Positions 32,503 through 41,144 of a stretch of 64,000 bases of DNA are shown here, one piece after another. The stretch is from Methanomethylovorans hollandica DSM 15978 (lineage in GTDB: Archaea > Halobacteriota > Methanosarcinia > Methanosarcinales > Methanosarcinaceae): assembly GCF_000328665.1 (NCBI RefSeq), contig NC_019977.1, positions 2,286,011 to 2,350,010 of the forward strand, given 5' to 3'. Position 1 is the first letter of the stretch. Every line of letters begins with the position of its first letter. Made by a program: the position numbers and the translations under genes. Below the pieces are notes generated by a model. The model worked only from the letters and a program-made list of their open reading frames with translations, did no database searches and was not told the origin of the DNA.

Positions 32503-34137
32503 TCAGATATCACAGAAATTATTGTTCAGCTTTTCCGTGAGCTTCATATTTTCCGAATAATCCACTCTAACGTCCATGAGCCACACTCCACCTGCTTTTA
32601 GTGCATTTTCAAGCTGTGGACTGAAGTCTTCTGCTTTTTCTATACGTATTCCATGTGCTCCAAAGCTCTCTGCAAGTTTGACAAAGTCCGGGTTCAGGAA
32701 GTCGATACCGAAGCTGGCATCGAACTTTTTCTTTTCGTGCCACTCTATAAGTCCGAATTTAGCGTCATCGAATATCACTATAACTATGTCACATCCGAGA
32801 CGTACTGCGGTCTCCAGTTCCTGAACATTCATAAGAAACCCGCCGTCTCCGGCTATAGTCACCACCTTACGTTCCGGCCTCAGTAACTTTGCTGCAATAG
32901 CTCCGGGAAGTGCAAATCCCATAGATGCCAGGCCGTTTGATATCTGTACCGTATTGGGTTCATATGCTGGGTAAAGGCGTCCTATCCAGAGCTTGTGAGC
33001 GCCCACGTCGCTGATGATAATATCTTCCCTGTCCAATGCCTGTCTTATGTCGTATATAATCTTCTGGGGTTTCATGGGAAAGGATGTGTCATCCTTGAAC
33101 TCAAGGAGTTCCTTCTCCATGTTCTTCCGTACCTTTGAGAAGTATTCCGGCATTTCCCTTCTCTTGCAGAATGGTAGAAGGTGTTTCAGAGAGATGCGGA
33201 TATTCCCTACAAGTGACAGGTCGGGAATATATTTTTCATCCACTTCGTGCTGGTCAGAGTGGATGTGTATTATATTTTTGGACCCATCCGGGTTCCAGAA
33301 CCTGGGACTATATTCTACGTGATCGAATCCGATGCATATGACCAGATCCGCTCTCGCAAAACCGCACATTATATGGTCCCTGTCCTTGACACCCATGGAC
33401 CCCATGTAATGTTCATCGTCAGCCGGAAATGCACCTTTACCCATGAAAGTTGTAACTACCGGGATCCCCGTGCTTCTCACGAATTTACGCAATTCTTCCG
33501 ATGCATCTTCCCTTATTACTCCATTGCCAGCCAGGATAACAGGCATCTCAGCAGCCTCTATCAGCTTAGCTGAACGCTGCAGTTCATCTTCATCAGGCAT
33601 ACGTATGCGAGAAGATGGTTTCTTCACAAGAGGTACTTTGTTAGTTTGTTCTGCAGCAATGTCCTCAGGCAGCTCGATATGTGTTGCTCCGGGCCTGTCC
33701 CTGGCGATCTCAAAAGCTTTGCTCACTATCTCAGGAATGAAATCTGCCCGGGTCACACTGGAGTTCCATTTAGTAAATTGACGGAAAGCTTCCACTATGT
33801 TCAGGTATTGATGAGCCTCCTTGTGGGTCTTTTCAAGTCCTGCCTGTCCGGTAATAGCTACTAAAGGTGCTCTGTCCAGATGCGCATCCGCCACACCTGT
33901 AATAAGATTGGTTGCCCCCGGACCCAGGGTTGAAAGACACACTCCAGGCCGATGGGTCAGCCTGCCATATACATCGGCCATGAAGGCTGCGGATTGTTCA
34001 TGCCGTGTTACTATGAACTTTATTTTGGATCTGGAAAGGGAATCGGTCAGGTCCAGGGTCTCCTCACCCGGTATCCCAAAAATGTAGTCCACACCCTCAT
34101 TCTCCAGACATTGTACCAGGAGGTCACTAGCTTTCAT
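32503..34137 (-). CDS. Acetolactate synthase-like thiamine-diphosphate enzyme
   Basis: Large ThDP enzyme with YIFGIPGEETLDL at the N-terminus, the catalytic glutamate in VTRHEQSAAFMADVYGRLT near residue 48, a central domain with GNGVIREDASEEL, and the cofactor motif AGDGGFLMNVQELETA near 435. The overall order matches acetolactate synthase (IlvB/AlsS), but no small regulatory subunit gene is adjacent, and the neighbours are two aldehyde dehydrogenases. A catabolic AlsS-type enzyme or another 2-oxoacid carboligase is possible. It ends at the edge of a broken methyltransferase gene and begins 3 bp after the first aldehyde dehydrogenase, so they share an operon. Gain by transfer is plausible but unproven. 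Confidence 0.8.
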   Translation of the reverse strand: MKASDLLVQCLENEGVDYIFGIPGEETLDLTDSLSRSKIKFIVTRHEQSAAFMADVYGRLTHRPGVCLSTLGPGATNLITGVADAHLDRAPLVAITGQAGLEKTHKEAHQYLNIVEAFRQFTKWNSSVTRADFIPEIVSKAFEIARDRPGATHIELPEDIAAEQTNKVPLVKKPSSRIRMPDEDELQRSAKLIEAAEMPVILAGNGVIREDASEELRKFVRSTGIPVVTTFMGKGAFPADDEHYMGSMGVKDRDHIMCGFARADLVICIGFDHVEYSPRFWNPDGSKNIIHIHSDQHEVDEKYIPDLSLVGNIRISLKHLLPFCKRREMPEYFSKVRKNMEKELLEFKDDTSFPMKPQKIIYDIRQALDREDIIISDVGAHKLWIGRLYPAYEPNTVQISNGLASMGFALPGAIAAKLLRPERKVVTIAGDGGFLMNVQELETAVRLGCDIVIVIFDDAKFGLIEWHEKKKFDASFGIDFLNPDFVKLAESFGAHGIRIEKAEDFSPQLENALKAGGVWLMDVRVDYSENMKLTEKLNNNFCDI

Positions 34138-34139
34138 TT

Positions 34140-35507
34140 TCAGAACACCTTCATCGATTTTGCTCCTAAGAATTCATACATGCCTATCCTGTGCAATTCC
34201 CTGCCAAACCCGCTTTTCTTGAAGCCTCCAAGTGGCAGACGGGAATCTGAGGATACGCCATTGTTAATGGCTATGAGCCCAGCTTCGATTTCCCTTGAAA
34301 ACCTTATGGCTCTTTCACGGTCCTTGCTCCATATACTTGCGCCCAGGCCGAATTCCGTGCTATTGGCTATCTTTATAGCATCATCTTCGTTCCTGAATGT
34401 TACTATGGGTGCAACAGGTCCGAAAGTCTCCTCGGTAAGTACAGGTGCACCTTCGGTTATGTTACCAAGCACCACCGGGTAGAAGAAACTGCCTTTTCCT
34501 TCCTGCTTTCCACCATCAAGCAGTATATCTGCTCCGGCTTTAATTGTCCTGTTAATCTGATCCTGCACAAAGTCCGCCTGTTCGGAGTTAACAAGGGGTC
34601 CCATATCGTTGTTTGGGTCAAGAGGGTCACCTATCTTCAAGTCTTGGACATGCTCCAGGAACCTTGAAGTAAAGTCTTCAGCAATAGTTGCATCTACAAT
34701 GAACCTCTTGGCTGCGGTACATCTCTGTCCGGCATTCTGGAATCTGCTCAAAACTCCTACCTTTGCAGCTTTTTCAATATCTGCATCCTCCAGTACAATG
34801 AACGGATCACTGCCACCCAGCTCCAATATGCACTTCTTGATACTGCCACCTGCAGCCGCAGCCACCTTCTCCCCTGCCTGTCGACCTCCTGTAAAGGACA
34901 CGGCATTGATCTCATTTCTGGGTATAAGGGACAATGCAGTGGGTCCATCTACCAACAGGGTCTGGTAGACACCTTCAGGTAACTCTGCTTCCTTGAATAT
35001 ACTTTCTATTGCAAGGGCACATTTTGGAACATAACTTGCATGTTTGAGCAATATCACATTGCCACCTGCCAGTGCAGGAGCAGCAAAACGTAATGCCTGC
35101 CAGAACGGTGCATTCCATGGCATGATACTTAGGATAGTTCCCAGAGGTTCGAGCACGATACCAGATGCATCTGCCTCGGTTTCCACAAATTCCGGCGTGA
35201 GAAATGTCTCGGCCTGCTCTGAAAAGTAATCAAAGACCTTTGCGCATTTTTCGATCTCATCCAGGGATTCTCTGATGGGTTTGCCCATTTCAATAGTGAT
35301 GGTCTGTGCAAGTTCCTGTGCCCTTTCCCGGAGTACTCCTGCTGCATTGTCAAGGTAGTATTCACGGTTAAAAATCTCAGTGTCCTTCCATCCTTTAAAG
35401 GCTATCCTTGATCTTTTTAAGGAATCTTCTACCATTTGCGGTGAATACAGTTCATATTCCCCATTTAGTTCCCCTGTAGCAGGATTTACAGATCTCATCA
35501 CTTTCAT
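34140..35507 (-). CDS. NAD(P)-dependent aldehyde dehydrogenase (succinate-semialdehyde type), copy 1
   Basis: The catalytic Cys lies in NAGQRCTAAKRF near residue 260, and the general-base Glu in CILELGGSDPFIV near 228. The cofactor fold has SFTGGRQAGEKVAAAA. The short form (455 residues) and these motifs match the Sad/YneI-type succinate-semialdehyde dehydrogenases. The neighbour at 35630 is a close paralogue with the same length. It forms one unit with the acetolactate synthase-like gene (2-bp gap). Substrate preference (succinate semialdehyde, lactaldehyde or other) is not readable from sequence. Confidence 0.85.
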   Translation of the reverse strand: MKVMRSVNPATGELNGEYELYSPQMVEDSLKRSRIAFKGWKDTEIFNREYYLDNAAGVLRERAQELAQTITIEMGKPIRESLDEIEKCAKVFDYFSEQAETFLTPEFVETEADASGIVLEPLGTILSIMPWNAPFWQALRFAAPALAGGNVILLKHASYVPKCALAIESIFKEAELPEGVYQTLLVDGPTALSLIPRNEINAVSFTGGRQAGEKVAAAAGGSIKKCILELGGSDPFIVLEDADIEKAAKVGVLSRFQNAGQRCTAAKRFIVDATIAEDFTSRFLEHVQDLKIGDPLDPNNDMGPLVNSEQADFVQDQINRTIKAGADILLDGGKQEGKGSFFYPVVLGNITEGAPVLTEETFGPVAPIVTFRNEDDAIKIANSTEFGLGASIWSKDRERAIRFSREIEAGLIAINNGVSSDSRLPLGGFKKSGFGRELHRIGMYEFLGAKSMKVF

Positions 35508-35629
35508 TATTTATCTCTCTCCTATAGATATATTCATCCGTTTTTAAAATTGGGTCTACTACATATTAAACCAATGCTATTTCTGGCACATGTTAGGAAA
35601 TACTCAGTTTGGATATTTCAATCCCATAT

Positions 35630-36997
35630 TCAATATATCTTTACTGCCTTCAGGTGCATGAACTCATAGAACCCGTGTTTTGCCATTTCTCTGCCCATTC
35701 CACTCTTTTTTATGCCTCCAAAAGGCATACATGCCTCTGGGCGGAAGAAAGCGTTAACAGCCACCATTCCCGTTTCAAGCTGTCTGGCAAGCAAAGCTCC
35801 TTTTTCCCTATCCTTTGTCCAGATGCTTGCACCCAGGCCGAACTGAGTACTGTTGGCAATACGGATGGCCTCCTGTTCGTTCCTGACGGTGATTATCGGT
35901 GCTACAGGCCCAAAGGTCTCTTCTGCCATCACTTTCATATCAAGGTTTACATTATCAAGTACCGTAGGGGAGTAGAAGAAGCCCTCTCTTTCCATCTTTC
36001 CTCCGGGAAGAAGTGGTCTTGCCCCTTTTGCGATAGCATCTTCCACCTGCTGTCCAAGGATAGATATTTGTTCTTCCCGCACCAGCGGCCCAATGTCTGT
36101 GTTCTTGTCCATTGGGTCTCCCAGTTTGAGCTGCTCTGTAAGCTCCACGAACTTACCGGTGAACTCTTCTGCTACTTCCTGTGCCACTATGAACCTCTTG
36201 GCTGCTATGCATGTTTGCCCTGTGTTGATGCACCGGCTGGGTACAGCCACAGTTGTCGCTTTTTCCACATCGGCATCAGCAAGCACTATGAATGGGTCAC
36301 TGCCTCCAAGTTCCAGTACGAACTTCTTCATATTGCGGGCTGCAAGCTCTGCAACCTTTTTTCCGGCAATATCCCCACCTGTAAAGGAAACTGCTTTGAT
36401 CTCATCCCTTGAGATGAGCGAGGAAGCTGTAGAACCATCTGTCAGCAGTGTCTGAAAAACACCGTCTGGAAATCCTGCTTCCAGGAAAAGTTCTTCCATC
36501 TTCAGGGCGCACATGGGCACATAGCTGGAATGCTTGAGCAGCACTACGTTGCCTGCCGCCAGTATATGAGAGGCTGCACTGAGCACCTGCCAGAAAGGGA
36601 AGTTCCAGGGCTTTATGGCCAGTACCGGCCCCATGGGTTCGTATGACACCATGGACTCAGAAGCATCCGTTTCTGCCTCTTCCGGCTGCATAAACTCCTC
36701 CGCATGCGCTGCAAAATAGTCGAACGTATCTGCACACTTAACAACCTCGGACACAGACTGTTTTATGACCTTACCCATCTCCAGTGTGATAAGTTCTCCA
36801 AGCTCCTGTTTTCTGCTGCGCAGCAGTTGCGAGAGATCACTTAAAAGTTTGCTGCGTGCGGACACGTCGAAATCTTTCCACTCATGAAAAACCGTATCAG
36901 CTTTCTTAAGAGCTGCATTTATTTGTTCATTTGAGTAAGGTTGAAATTGTCTGATAATTTTTCCTGTGGTTGGATTGATGGATGAGATGAGGGTCAT
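35630..36997 (-). CDS. NAD(P)-dependent aldehyde dehydrogenase (succinate-semialdehyde type), copy 2
   Basis: Exactly the same length as copy 1 (455 residues), with the same motifs: FVLELGGSDPFIVLADAD, NTGQTCIAAKRFIV and FGPVAPIITVRNEQEAI. The two differ throughout, so the duplication is not recent. Both have the full catalytic set, so both should be active. The N-terminus MTLISSINPTTGKIIRQF parallels MKVMRSVNPATGELNGEY of copy 1. The 122-bp gap between copies is AT-rich and may hold a promoter for the downstream pair. Presumably the copies handle related aldehydes. Confidence 0.85.
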   Translation of the reverse strand: MTLISSINPTTGKIIRQFQPYSNEQINAALKKADTVFHEWKDFDVSARSKLLSDLSQLLRSRKQELGELITLEMGKVIKQSVSEVVKCADTFDYFAAHAEEFMQPEEAETDASESMVSYEPMGPVLAIKPWNFPFWQVLSAASHILAAGNVVLLKHSSYVPMCALKMEELFLEAGFPDGVFQTLLTDGSTASSLISRDEIKAVSFTGGDIAGKKVAELAARNMKKFVLELGGSDPFIVLADADVEKATTVAVPSRCINTGQTCIAAKRFIVAQEVAEEFTGKFVELTEQLKLGDPMDKNTDIGPLVREEQISILGQQVEDAIAKGARPLLPGGKMEREGFFYSPTVLDNVNLDMKVMAEETFGPVAPIITVRNEQEAIRIANSTQFGLGASIWTKDREKGALLARQLETGMVAVNAFFRPEACMPFGGIKKSGMGREMAKHGFYEFMHLKAVKIY

Positions 36998-37105
36998 GGT
37001 GAAACTCCTGTCAGATGATTGTTTCTTATGATAGAAAATGGTAATAGGTGGGGTATAAATGTAGTTGGGAATGTGAAGTTCTTATGTCCAATGAAAGAGA
37101 ATATT

Positions 37106-37540
37106 TTATCCCATCACTATCTGCACCACAGTCGGATATTTTTTCATGATCGTGTATGCAATGGACCTGCCAACCCATAACCTGCCCTGCTGCATGGTGC
37201 GCAGGCGGCTAATTTCTTCCAGAGTCTGTAATGCCTGCAATGCATGTGCATCGTTGAGATAGCAACTATCTGGTACATGGTTATCAAAAAAGAACAGTAT
37301 AGGCAGTTTCAGTTTATCGTGCAGATTTTTAGGTAGCTTTTCGCTGAGGTTCCTGAGCGTTGCTGTGTCAAAAAGGTGATCTTTACCCCCTTTTGTTCTT
37401 GCTGTGGGCTTTTCTTCCAGCAGAAGCTGAGCAAGGCTTTTTCTTTCGGATACGATGCCATCGTTCAGCTTATTCATCTCTGTTCTCATCCACCTCATGA
37501 GAACCGAATCATCAACTATTGGACTTTTGCTCAGCATCAT
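37106..37540 (-). CDS. UPF0216/DUF61 family protein
   Basis: A 144-residue archaeal protein of unknown function. The family pattern is visible: VLMRWMRTEMNKLNDGIV, then ERKSLAQLLLEEKPTARTKGG, LFDTATLRNLSEKLP, and LKLPILFFFDNHVPDSCYL. The C-terminal 35 residues (RLRTMQQGRLWVGRSIAYTI and on) are typical of longer members. There are no membrane segments. It is divergent from the small nucleotidyltransferase-like gene with 130 bp between, and sits 108 bp after copy 2 of the dehydrogenase. No role can be assigned. Confidence 0.75.
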   Translation of the reverse strand: MMLSKSPIVDDSVLMRWMRTEMNKLNDGIVSERKSLAQLLLEEKPTARTKGGKDHLFDTATLRNLSEKLPKNLHDKLKLPILFFFDNHVPDSCYLNDAHALQALQTLEEISRLRTMQQGRLWVGRSIAYTIMKKYPTVVQIVMG

Positions 37541-37670
37541 ACCTCTTTTCTTTTTTATACAATAGTTGTTTAGATCAATTTGTACTTACTGTTTTTGTAG
37601 CATCGTATTGTTTCTGGGGGGACAATGGTTTAAACAATGTGTGAGCCTTGTTACTACTAAGTAGATCCAC

Positions 37671-37988
37671 ATGTCCACACTATCCCCTCTTTATGACGAA
37701 AAGCTTCAGCAGATCAAGGCCATCTTGCTGGAAACATTTGCAGGAGAGGATGTCAGAATAATTCGTATTGACCTTGATAAGCGAGGATATTCTCATAATT
37801 CAACTGAGATCGCCATAGGGATACTTTCACGGTCCCAGGGCGACAGGAAAAAGCTGATCGATTCTATGGAAAAAATAGGGAAAATAAATTTTCCATACAC
37901 TATGGATCTCATAGACCTTTCGAGAGTTTCTGAAAGCCTCAGGGCTCAATTGCTGGAAGACGGTGAAGTCTGGAAAGACTGGAAATGA
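37671..37988 (+). CDS. MNT-type nucleotidyltransferase-like protein lacking catalytic motif
   Basis: The 105-residue length and closing NFPYTMDLIDLSRVSESLRA...GEVWKDW match minimal nucleotidyltransferases (MNT, of HEPN-MNT pairs). The signature GSRAxG...SDIDIA of that family appears as IDLDKRGYSHNSTEIAIGI: the Gly-Ser is gone and the Asp-x-Asp is Thr-Glu-Ile-Ala. No HEPN partner gene is adjacent. It is either a catalytically dead antitoxin-like remnant or a divergent binding protein. The reading frame is intact. Confidence 0.55.
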   Translation: MSTLSPLYDEKLQQIKAILLETFAGEDVRIIRIDLDKRGYSHNSTEIAIGILSRSQGDRKKLIDSMEKIGKINFPYTMDLIDLSRVSESLRAQLLEDGEVWKDWK

Positions 37989-38030
37989 TCACTAAGAAGT
38001 TATATTAAATTGCAGTCCTTCCTCTGGATT

Positions 38031-38549
38031 ATGAAATATCAAGGTCAAGAGTATGAAGCGAAAACATTCAAGGACATTGATCTTACAGGCACTTCTTTCA
38101 AAAGTTCAAAGTTCATTGACTGCACTTTTGAGAATTGCAACTTATAAAATGTGGATCTGAATGACACAAAGTTCAAGGATGACAGATTCAAGAAATGCAA
38201 AATACTGGGATTGGATTTTTCAAAATGCAACAAATTCATGCTCATTATCGGGTTTGAAGACTCTTTTATTTCCTATTCTGTTTTTTCCAACATGAATTTG
38301 GAAAATACGGATTTCATTAACTGTCAGATACATGATTGCGATTTTGTCAATACTAACCTTAAAAATGCGAATTTTGAAGGGTCTAATCTTAAGAATAGCA
38401 TCTTTCAAAATACTAACCTTAGCTTCACATCTTTCAGGAATGCAAGGAACTACAATATAGATCCAAATCATAATTTTCTGAAAAGAACGAAATTCTCTAC
38501 CCCAGAGGTTATCTCCCTTTTAAACATCTACGATATCGATATTGAATGA
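38031..38549 (+). pseudogene. Pentapeptide-repeat protein interrupted by an in-frame TAA
   Basis: The frame from the ATG at 38031 encodes FKDIDLTGTSFKSSKFIDCT and CTFENCNL, then a TAA at 38145-38147. The same frame continues without further stop to 38549 as NVDLNDTKFKDDRFKKCKIL, LENTDFINCQIHDCDFVNTN and so on: at least 12 A(D/N)LxN-like repeats forming a right-handed beta-helix, with a non-repeat C-terminus. A GTG start near 38151 could express the second part alone. One base substitution (e.g. in TAA) would restore a 172-residue protein, so this is a recent lesion or a sequencing error. The function of the family is variable (DNA mimicry, membrane). Confidence 0.7.
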
Positions 38550-39078
38550 AAGGGCGATAGACCAAAGAAAGCAATGATCCGGCTTCCATCAAGATCTTCA
38601 TTATCGACACTACTCAGCTTTACGGACCATTGTCCTCCGGATGTGTCAAAAACTAGATATGTAGGTAATGAGAAATATGAACCAATTTATATTGGCCCTT
38701 GGAAGGGTAGAGGACGGGCCGTGTTATGTGATCCCCACTTAGTGCCAACACAACCCACTATAAGTGTTCAGCACCTGCAACATTCACGCACGACCCATCG
38801 CTCTCTTTGTCCTTTGGGTCTAAATCCATTTATTCCCGGGTGGGTCCATAACAGTGCCATTCAAGCTTACGATGTTTCCCTGAGAAGGTAACATCAAAAT
38901 GTAGTAAGCTCATGGACTGTATTATTTTCCCACAATATCATATATGTCTTCAAAGTTTATCAATCATTTGTTTTGTAGACAGTGGTTGCATCTGCCCCTC
39001 GTTGAGATCGTACCATGAAGATCTCTACAGGCCCTAATTTCCAATAGTTATAAATTCATTAACCACAACCTCTTTACC
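38550..39078. other. Intergenic region without a recognised gene
   Basis: About 530 bp. A 105-codon open frame at 38574-38891 is proline/serine/arginine-rich, has no ribosome-binding site and resembles no family known to me, so it is not called. The stretch could be a relic of an accessory gene. The right end holds the promoter of the ribose-bisphosphate isomerase gene. Confidence 0.4.
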
Positions 39079-40005
39079 ATGTACGACCTGATGGATACCG
39101 CAGAAAAGATCCGCACCATGGAGATACGGGGAGCCGGCAGGATAGCAGTCGCGGCTTCAGCAGCCCTTAGGGATCACGCACGGACGCTAAGTTCACTATC
39201 CGCTGAGGAGTTTGAGAAAAGCATCAACGAGGTTGCAAGGATACTTGTGGAGACCAGGCCTACAGCCGTATCCCTGCCCAATGCTGTGGCCCTCACAAAA
39301 AAGCATTCTTCAAGGAATGCCACCGAAGCAATTGCTGAAATAGTTGCCAATTCTGAAAGGTTCATAAAAAATGCCAATGAAGCACTGGATAAGATCGGCA
39401 GGGTAGGTGCCAGGCGTATCCGTGATGGGGATGTCATTATGACCCATTGTAATTCCCATGCAGCTATTGCCATCATCAAGACAGCCTTTAAGCAGGGCAA
39501 GAAGATATCTGTCATCGCCACCGAATCAAGACCCCGCAGACAAGGTTTCATCACTATCAGAGAACTGAACGATGCAGGTATTCCTACCACGCTCATCGTG
39601 GACTCGGCTGTGAGGCTAGTCATGAAAGACGTGGACCTGGTGATCGTTGGCGCTGATTCCATTGCCGTTAACGGTGCATTGGTCAATAAGATAGGTACTT
39701 CCCAGCTTGCACTGGCGGCCAGAGAAGCTCGCAAGAACGTCCTGGTTGCAGCCGAGACCTATAAATTCAGTCCTAATACCATTCTGGGTCAGATGGTGGA
39801 AATAGAGGACCGCTCAAGTAATGAGGTTATAGACCCTGATATGCTCAAAGAGATGCCCAACGTAAAAGTGCGCAATCCGGCATTTGATATCACACCACCA
39901 GAATACATTGACCTTATAATCACAGATGCTGGTGCTTTCCCGCCGGCAATGGCATACATGGTTATTAAAGAATACCTGGGGCTGGACCTGGTAGATCTGA
40001 AATAG
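39079..40005 (+). CDS. Ribose-1,5-bisphosphate isomerase (eIF2B-like family)
   Basis: Converts ribose 1,5-bisphosphate to ribulose 1,5-bisphosphate in the archaeal AMP-degradation pathway that uses type III RuBisCO. The N-terminal helical domain has MEIRGAGRIAVAASAALRDH. The catalytic region contains MTHCNSHAAIAIIK (the Cys) and IVGADSIAVNGALVNKIGT (the Asp). VIATESRPRRQG is a phosphate-site motif. At 308 residues it resembles R15P isomerases rather than methylthioribose-1-phosphate isomerase or eIF2B-alpha. It ends with TAG. The pathway partners are not in the window. Confidence 0.85.
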   Translation: MYDLMDTAEKIRTMEIRGAGRIAVAASAALRDHARTLSSLSAEEFEKSINEVARILVETRPTAVSLPNAVALTKKHSSRNATEAIAEIVANSERFIKNANEALDKIGRVGARRIRDGDVIMTHCNSHAAIAIIKTAFKQGKKISVIATESRPRRQGFITIRELNDAGIPTTLIVDSAVRLVMKDVDLVIVGADSIAVNGALVNKIGTSQLALAAREARKNVLVAAETYKFSPNTILGQMVEIEDRSSNEVIDPDMLKEMPNVKVRNPAFDITPPEYIDLIITDAGAFPPAMAYMVIKEYLGLDLVDLK

Positions 40006-40038
40006 TTTTGTTTTCCTTATATGTGGTGAATACAGGAA

Positions 40039-40317
40039 TTATTTGTAATCCTTCCAGCTCCACCATTTAAGCAGTTGTGGGTCATGCTCTTCGTTCGATG
40101 CATAATACACTGCACATCTGAATACATAGAGCATGCATCTGTCTATTTTCATCCCGGTATTATCACATAGTTTCAGGTAGAGTTCTTCAGGGTCTTTTCC
40201 CTTCATACCTACCACGGAACGAATACCCAATTCCCAAAGATCCTCTGCGGTTTTTTTGCCGACTCCAGGAATAACCTGTAATTCCTTAAGGGTTCGGGTT
40301 TTGTTCTCATCCTTCAT
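40039..40317 (-). CDS. Small helix-hairpin-helix protein (pathogenicity-locus/Cdd1-like)
   Basis: A 92-residue protein with a helix-hairpin-helix LKELQVIPGVGKKTAEDLWELGI near residue 12, which binds DNA backbone in other families. The remainder (KDPEELYLKLCDNTGMKIDR, then CMLYVFRCAVYYASNEEHDP) matches the family known as Cdd1 or pathogenicity locus, where an N-terminal HhH precedes a cysteine-containing part. It overlaps the end of the SagB-like gene by 11 bp, so the two are co-translated. No precise function is known. Confidence 0.7.
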   Translation of the reverse strand: MKDENKTRTLKELQVIPGVGKKTAEDLWELGIRSVVGMKGKDPEELYLKLCDNTGMKIDRCMLYVFRCAVYYASNEEHDPQLLKWWSWKDYK

Positions 40318-41047
40318 TTTTTCCTACGGTAGCTACATAGATCACGAACTCATGCTCGCCGTCGAGGTCCAGCAGTTCGTTCATGTCATCATCCAGGAAG
40401 GCCGCTATGGCACAAACACCGCAGTCAATAGCTTCCGCGCTCAGGTACAGATTCTGGCACACATGACCTGCATCCAGGTGCAGATAACGATATCCTCTTT
40501 CTCCGTAGCGCCATTTCATTCTGGCTGCAACAGCTGTCCAAATGAAAGTCACTGCGCTCTTCTTTACAAAATCCTGTCCCAGACAGGCTTCAGTGATCTC
40601 CTTCGCCATATTTGTCTCAATGTCCAGTTGCAGTAGTTTATGCCCTATGGCAAGGAATCTATACAGTCCTGGCTCAAGCCCCTCCACATTATTGATCAGC
40701 AGATATGTTTCTAGCGAGTGTCTTGCGCCTGCTGATGGCACGGTCCTGAACGTGACAACATCCTCAATGATCTCTTTCACTCCCTGCGTGCACCATAAAA
40801 GATAAGAGAGTTCATTAAGTGTAAGGGGCTTATCTGAATAGCTGCGCACGCTTGTACGATGTTCGATGGCACGTCTTAAGGGCATGTCTCTCACATGAAT
40901 ATGATCAGGGTCTGGCAGTTCTATTATCTTAATACCATCATCTGACTCCTTTTGCAAAGGCGGCTGAGGATATCCGTTAGTTTGAGGTGCTTTTCCAAGG
41001 TACTGGAACTTAGTCAATTTCATGAAGTCTTTGCCTATCTCTTGCAT
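40307..41047 (-). CDS. SagB-type nitroreductase-family dehydrogenase
   Basis: A flavoprotein of the SagB/ThcOx class. The FMN-binding arginine motif RRAIEHRTSVRSYSDKPLTL is near residue 60, TVPSAGARHSLETYLLI near 105, and the C-terminal HLDAGHVCQNLYLSAEAIDCG and DGEHEFVIYVATVG are conserved. Family members oxidise azolines in ribosomal peptides, but archaeal single-gene versions without a YcaO partner have no assigned substrate. No YcaO or precursor peptide is visible nearby. Length 246 is standard. It overlaps the HhH gene. Confidence 0.85.
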   Translation of the reverse strand: MQEIGKDFMKLTKFQYLGKAPQTNGYPQPPLQKESDDGIKIIELPDPDHIHVRDMPLRRAIEHRTSVRSYSDKPLTLNELSYLLWCTQGVKEIIEDVVTFRTVPSAGARHSLETYLLINNVEGLEPGLYRFLAIGHKLLQLDIETNMAKEITEACLGQDFVKKSAVTFIWTAVAARMKWRYGERGYRYLHLDAGHVCQNLYLSAEAIDCGVCAIAAFLDDDMNELLDLDGEHEFVIYVATVGKNEG

Positions 41048-41144
41048 TGTATACTCCCCGTTTACATATTCACTGCTGAGTTCAAATCCTTTATCATATC
41101 TTTATCATATATTGGTTTTTGAATACTTATCCACTGCCATGTCC

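Noticed and set aside
38574-38891. 105-codon plus-strand open frame in the gap before the ribose-bisphosphate isomerase gene
   Set aside because: Pro/Ser/Arg-rich, no start signals, no recognisable domain. Kept only as possible relic sequence.
40307-41047. RiPP (azole-forming) cluster around the SagB-like gene
   Set aside because: No YcaO cyclodehydratase, precursor peptide or exporter gene lies nearby; the neighbours are a methyltransferase and a small HhH protein.
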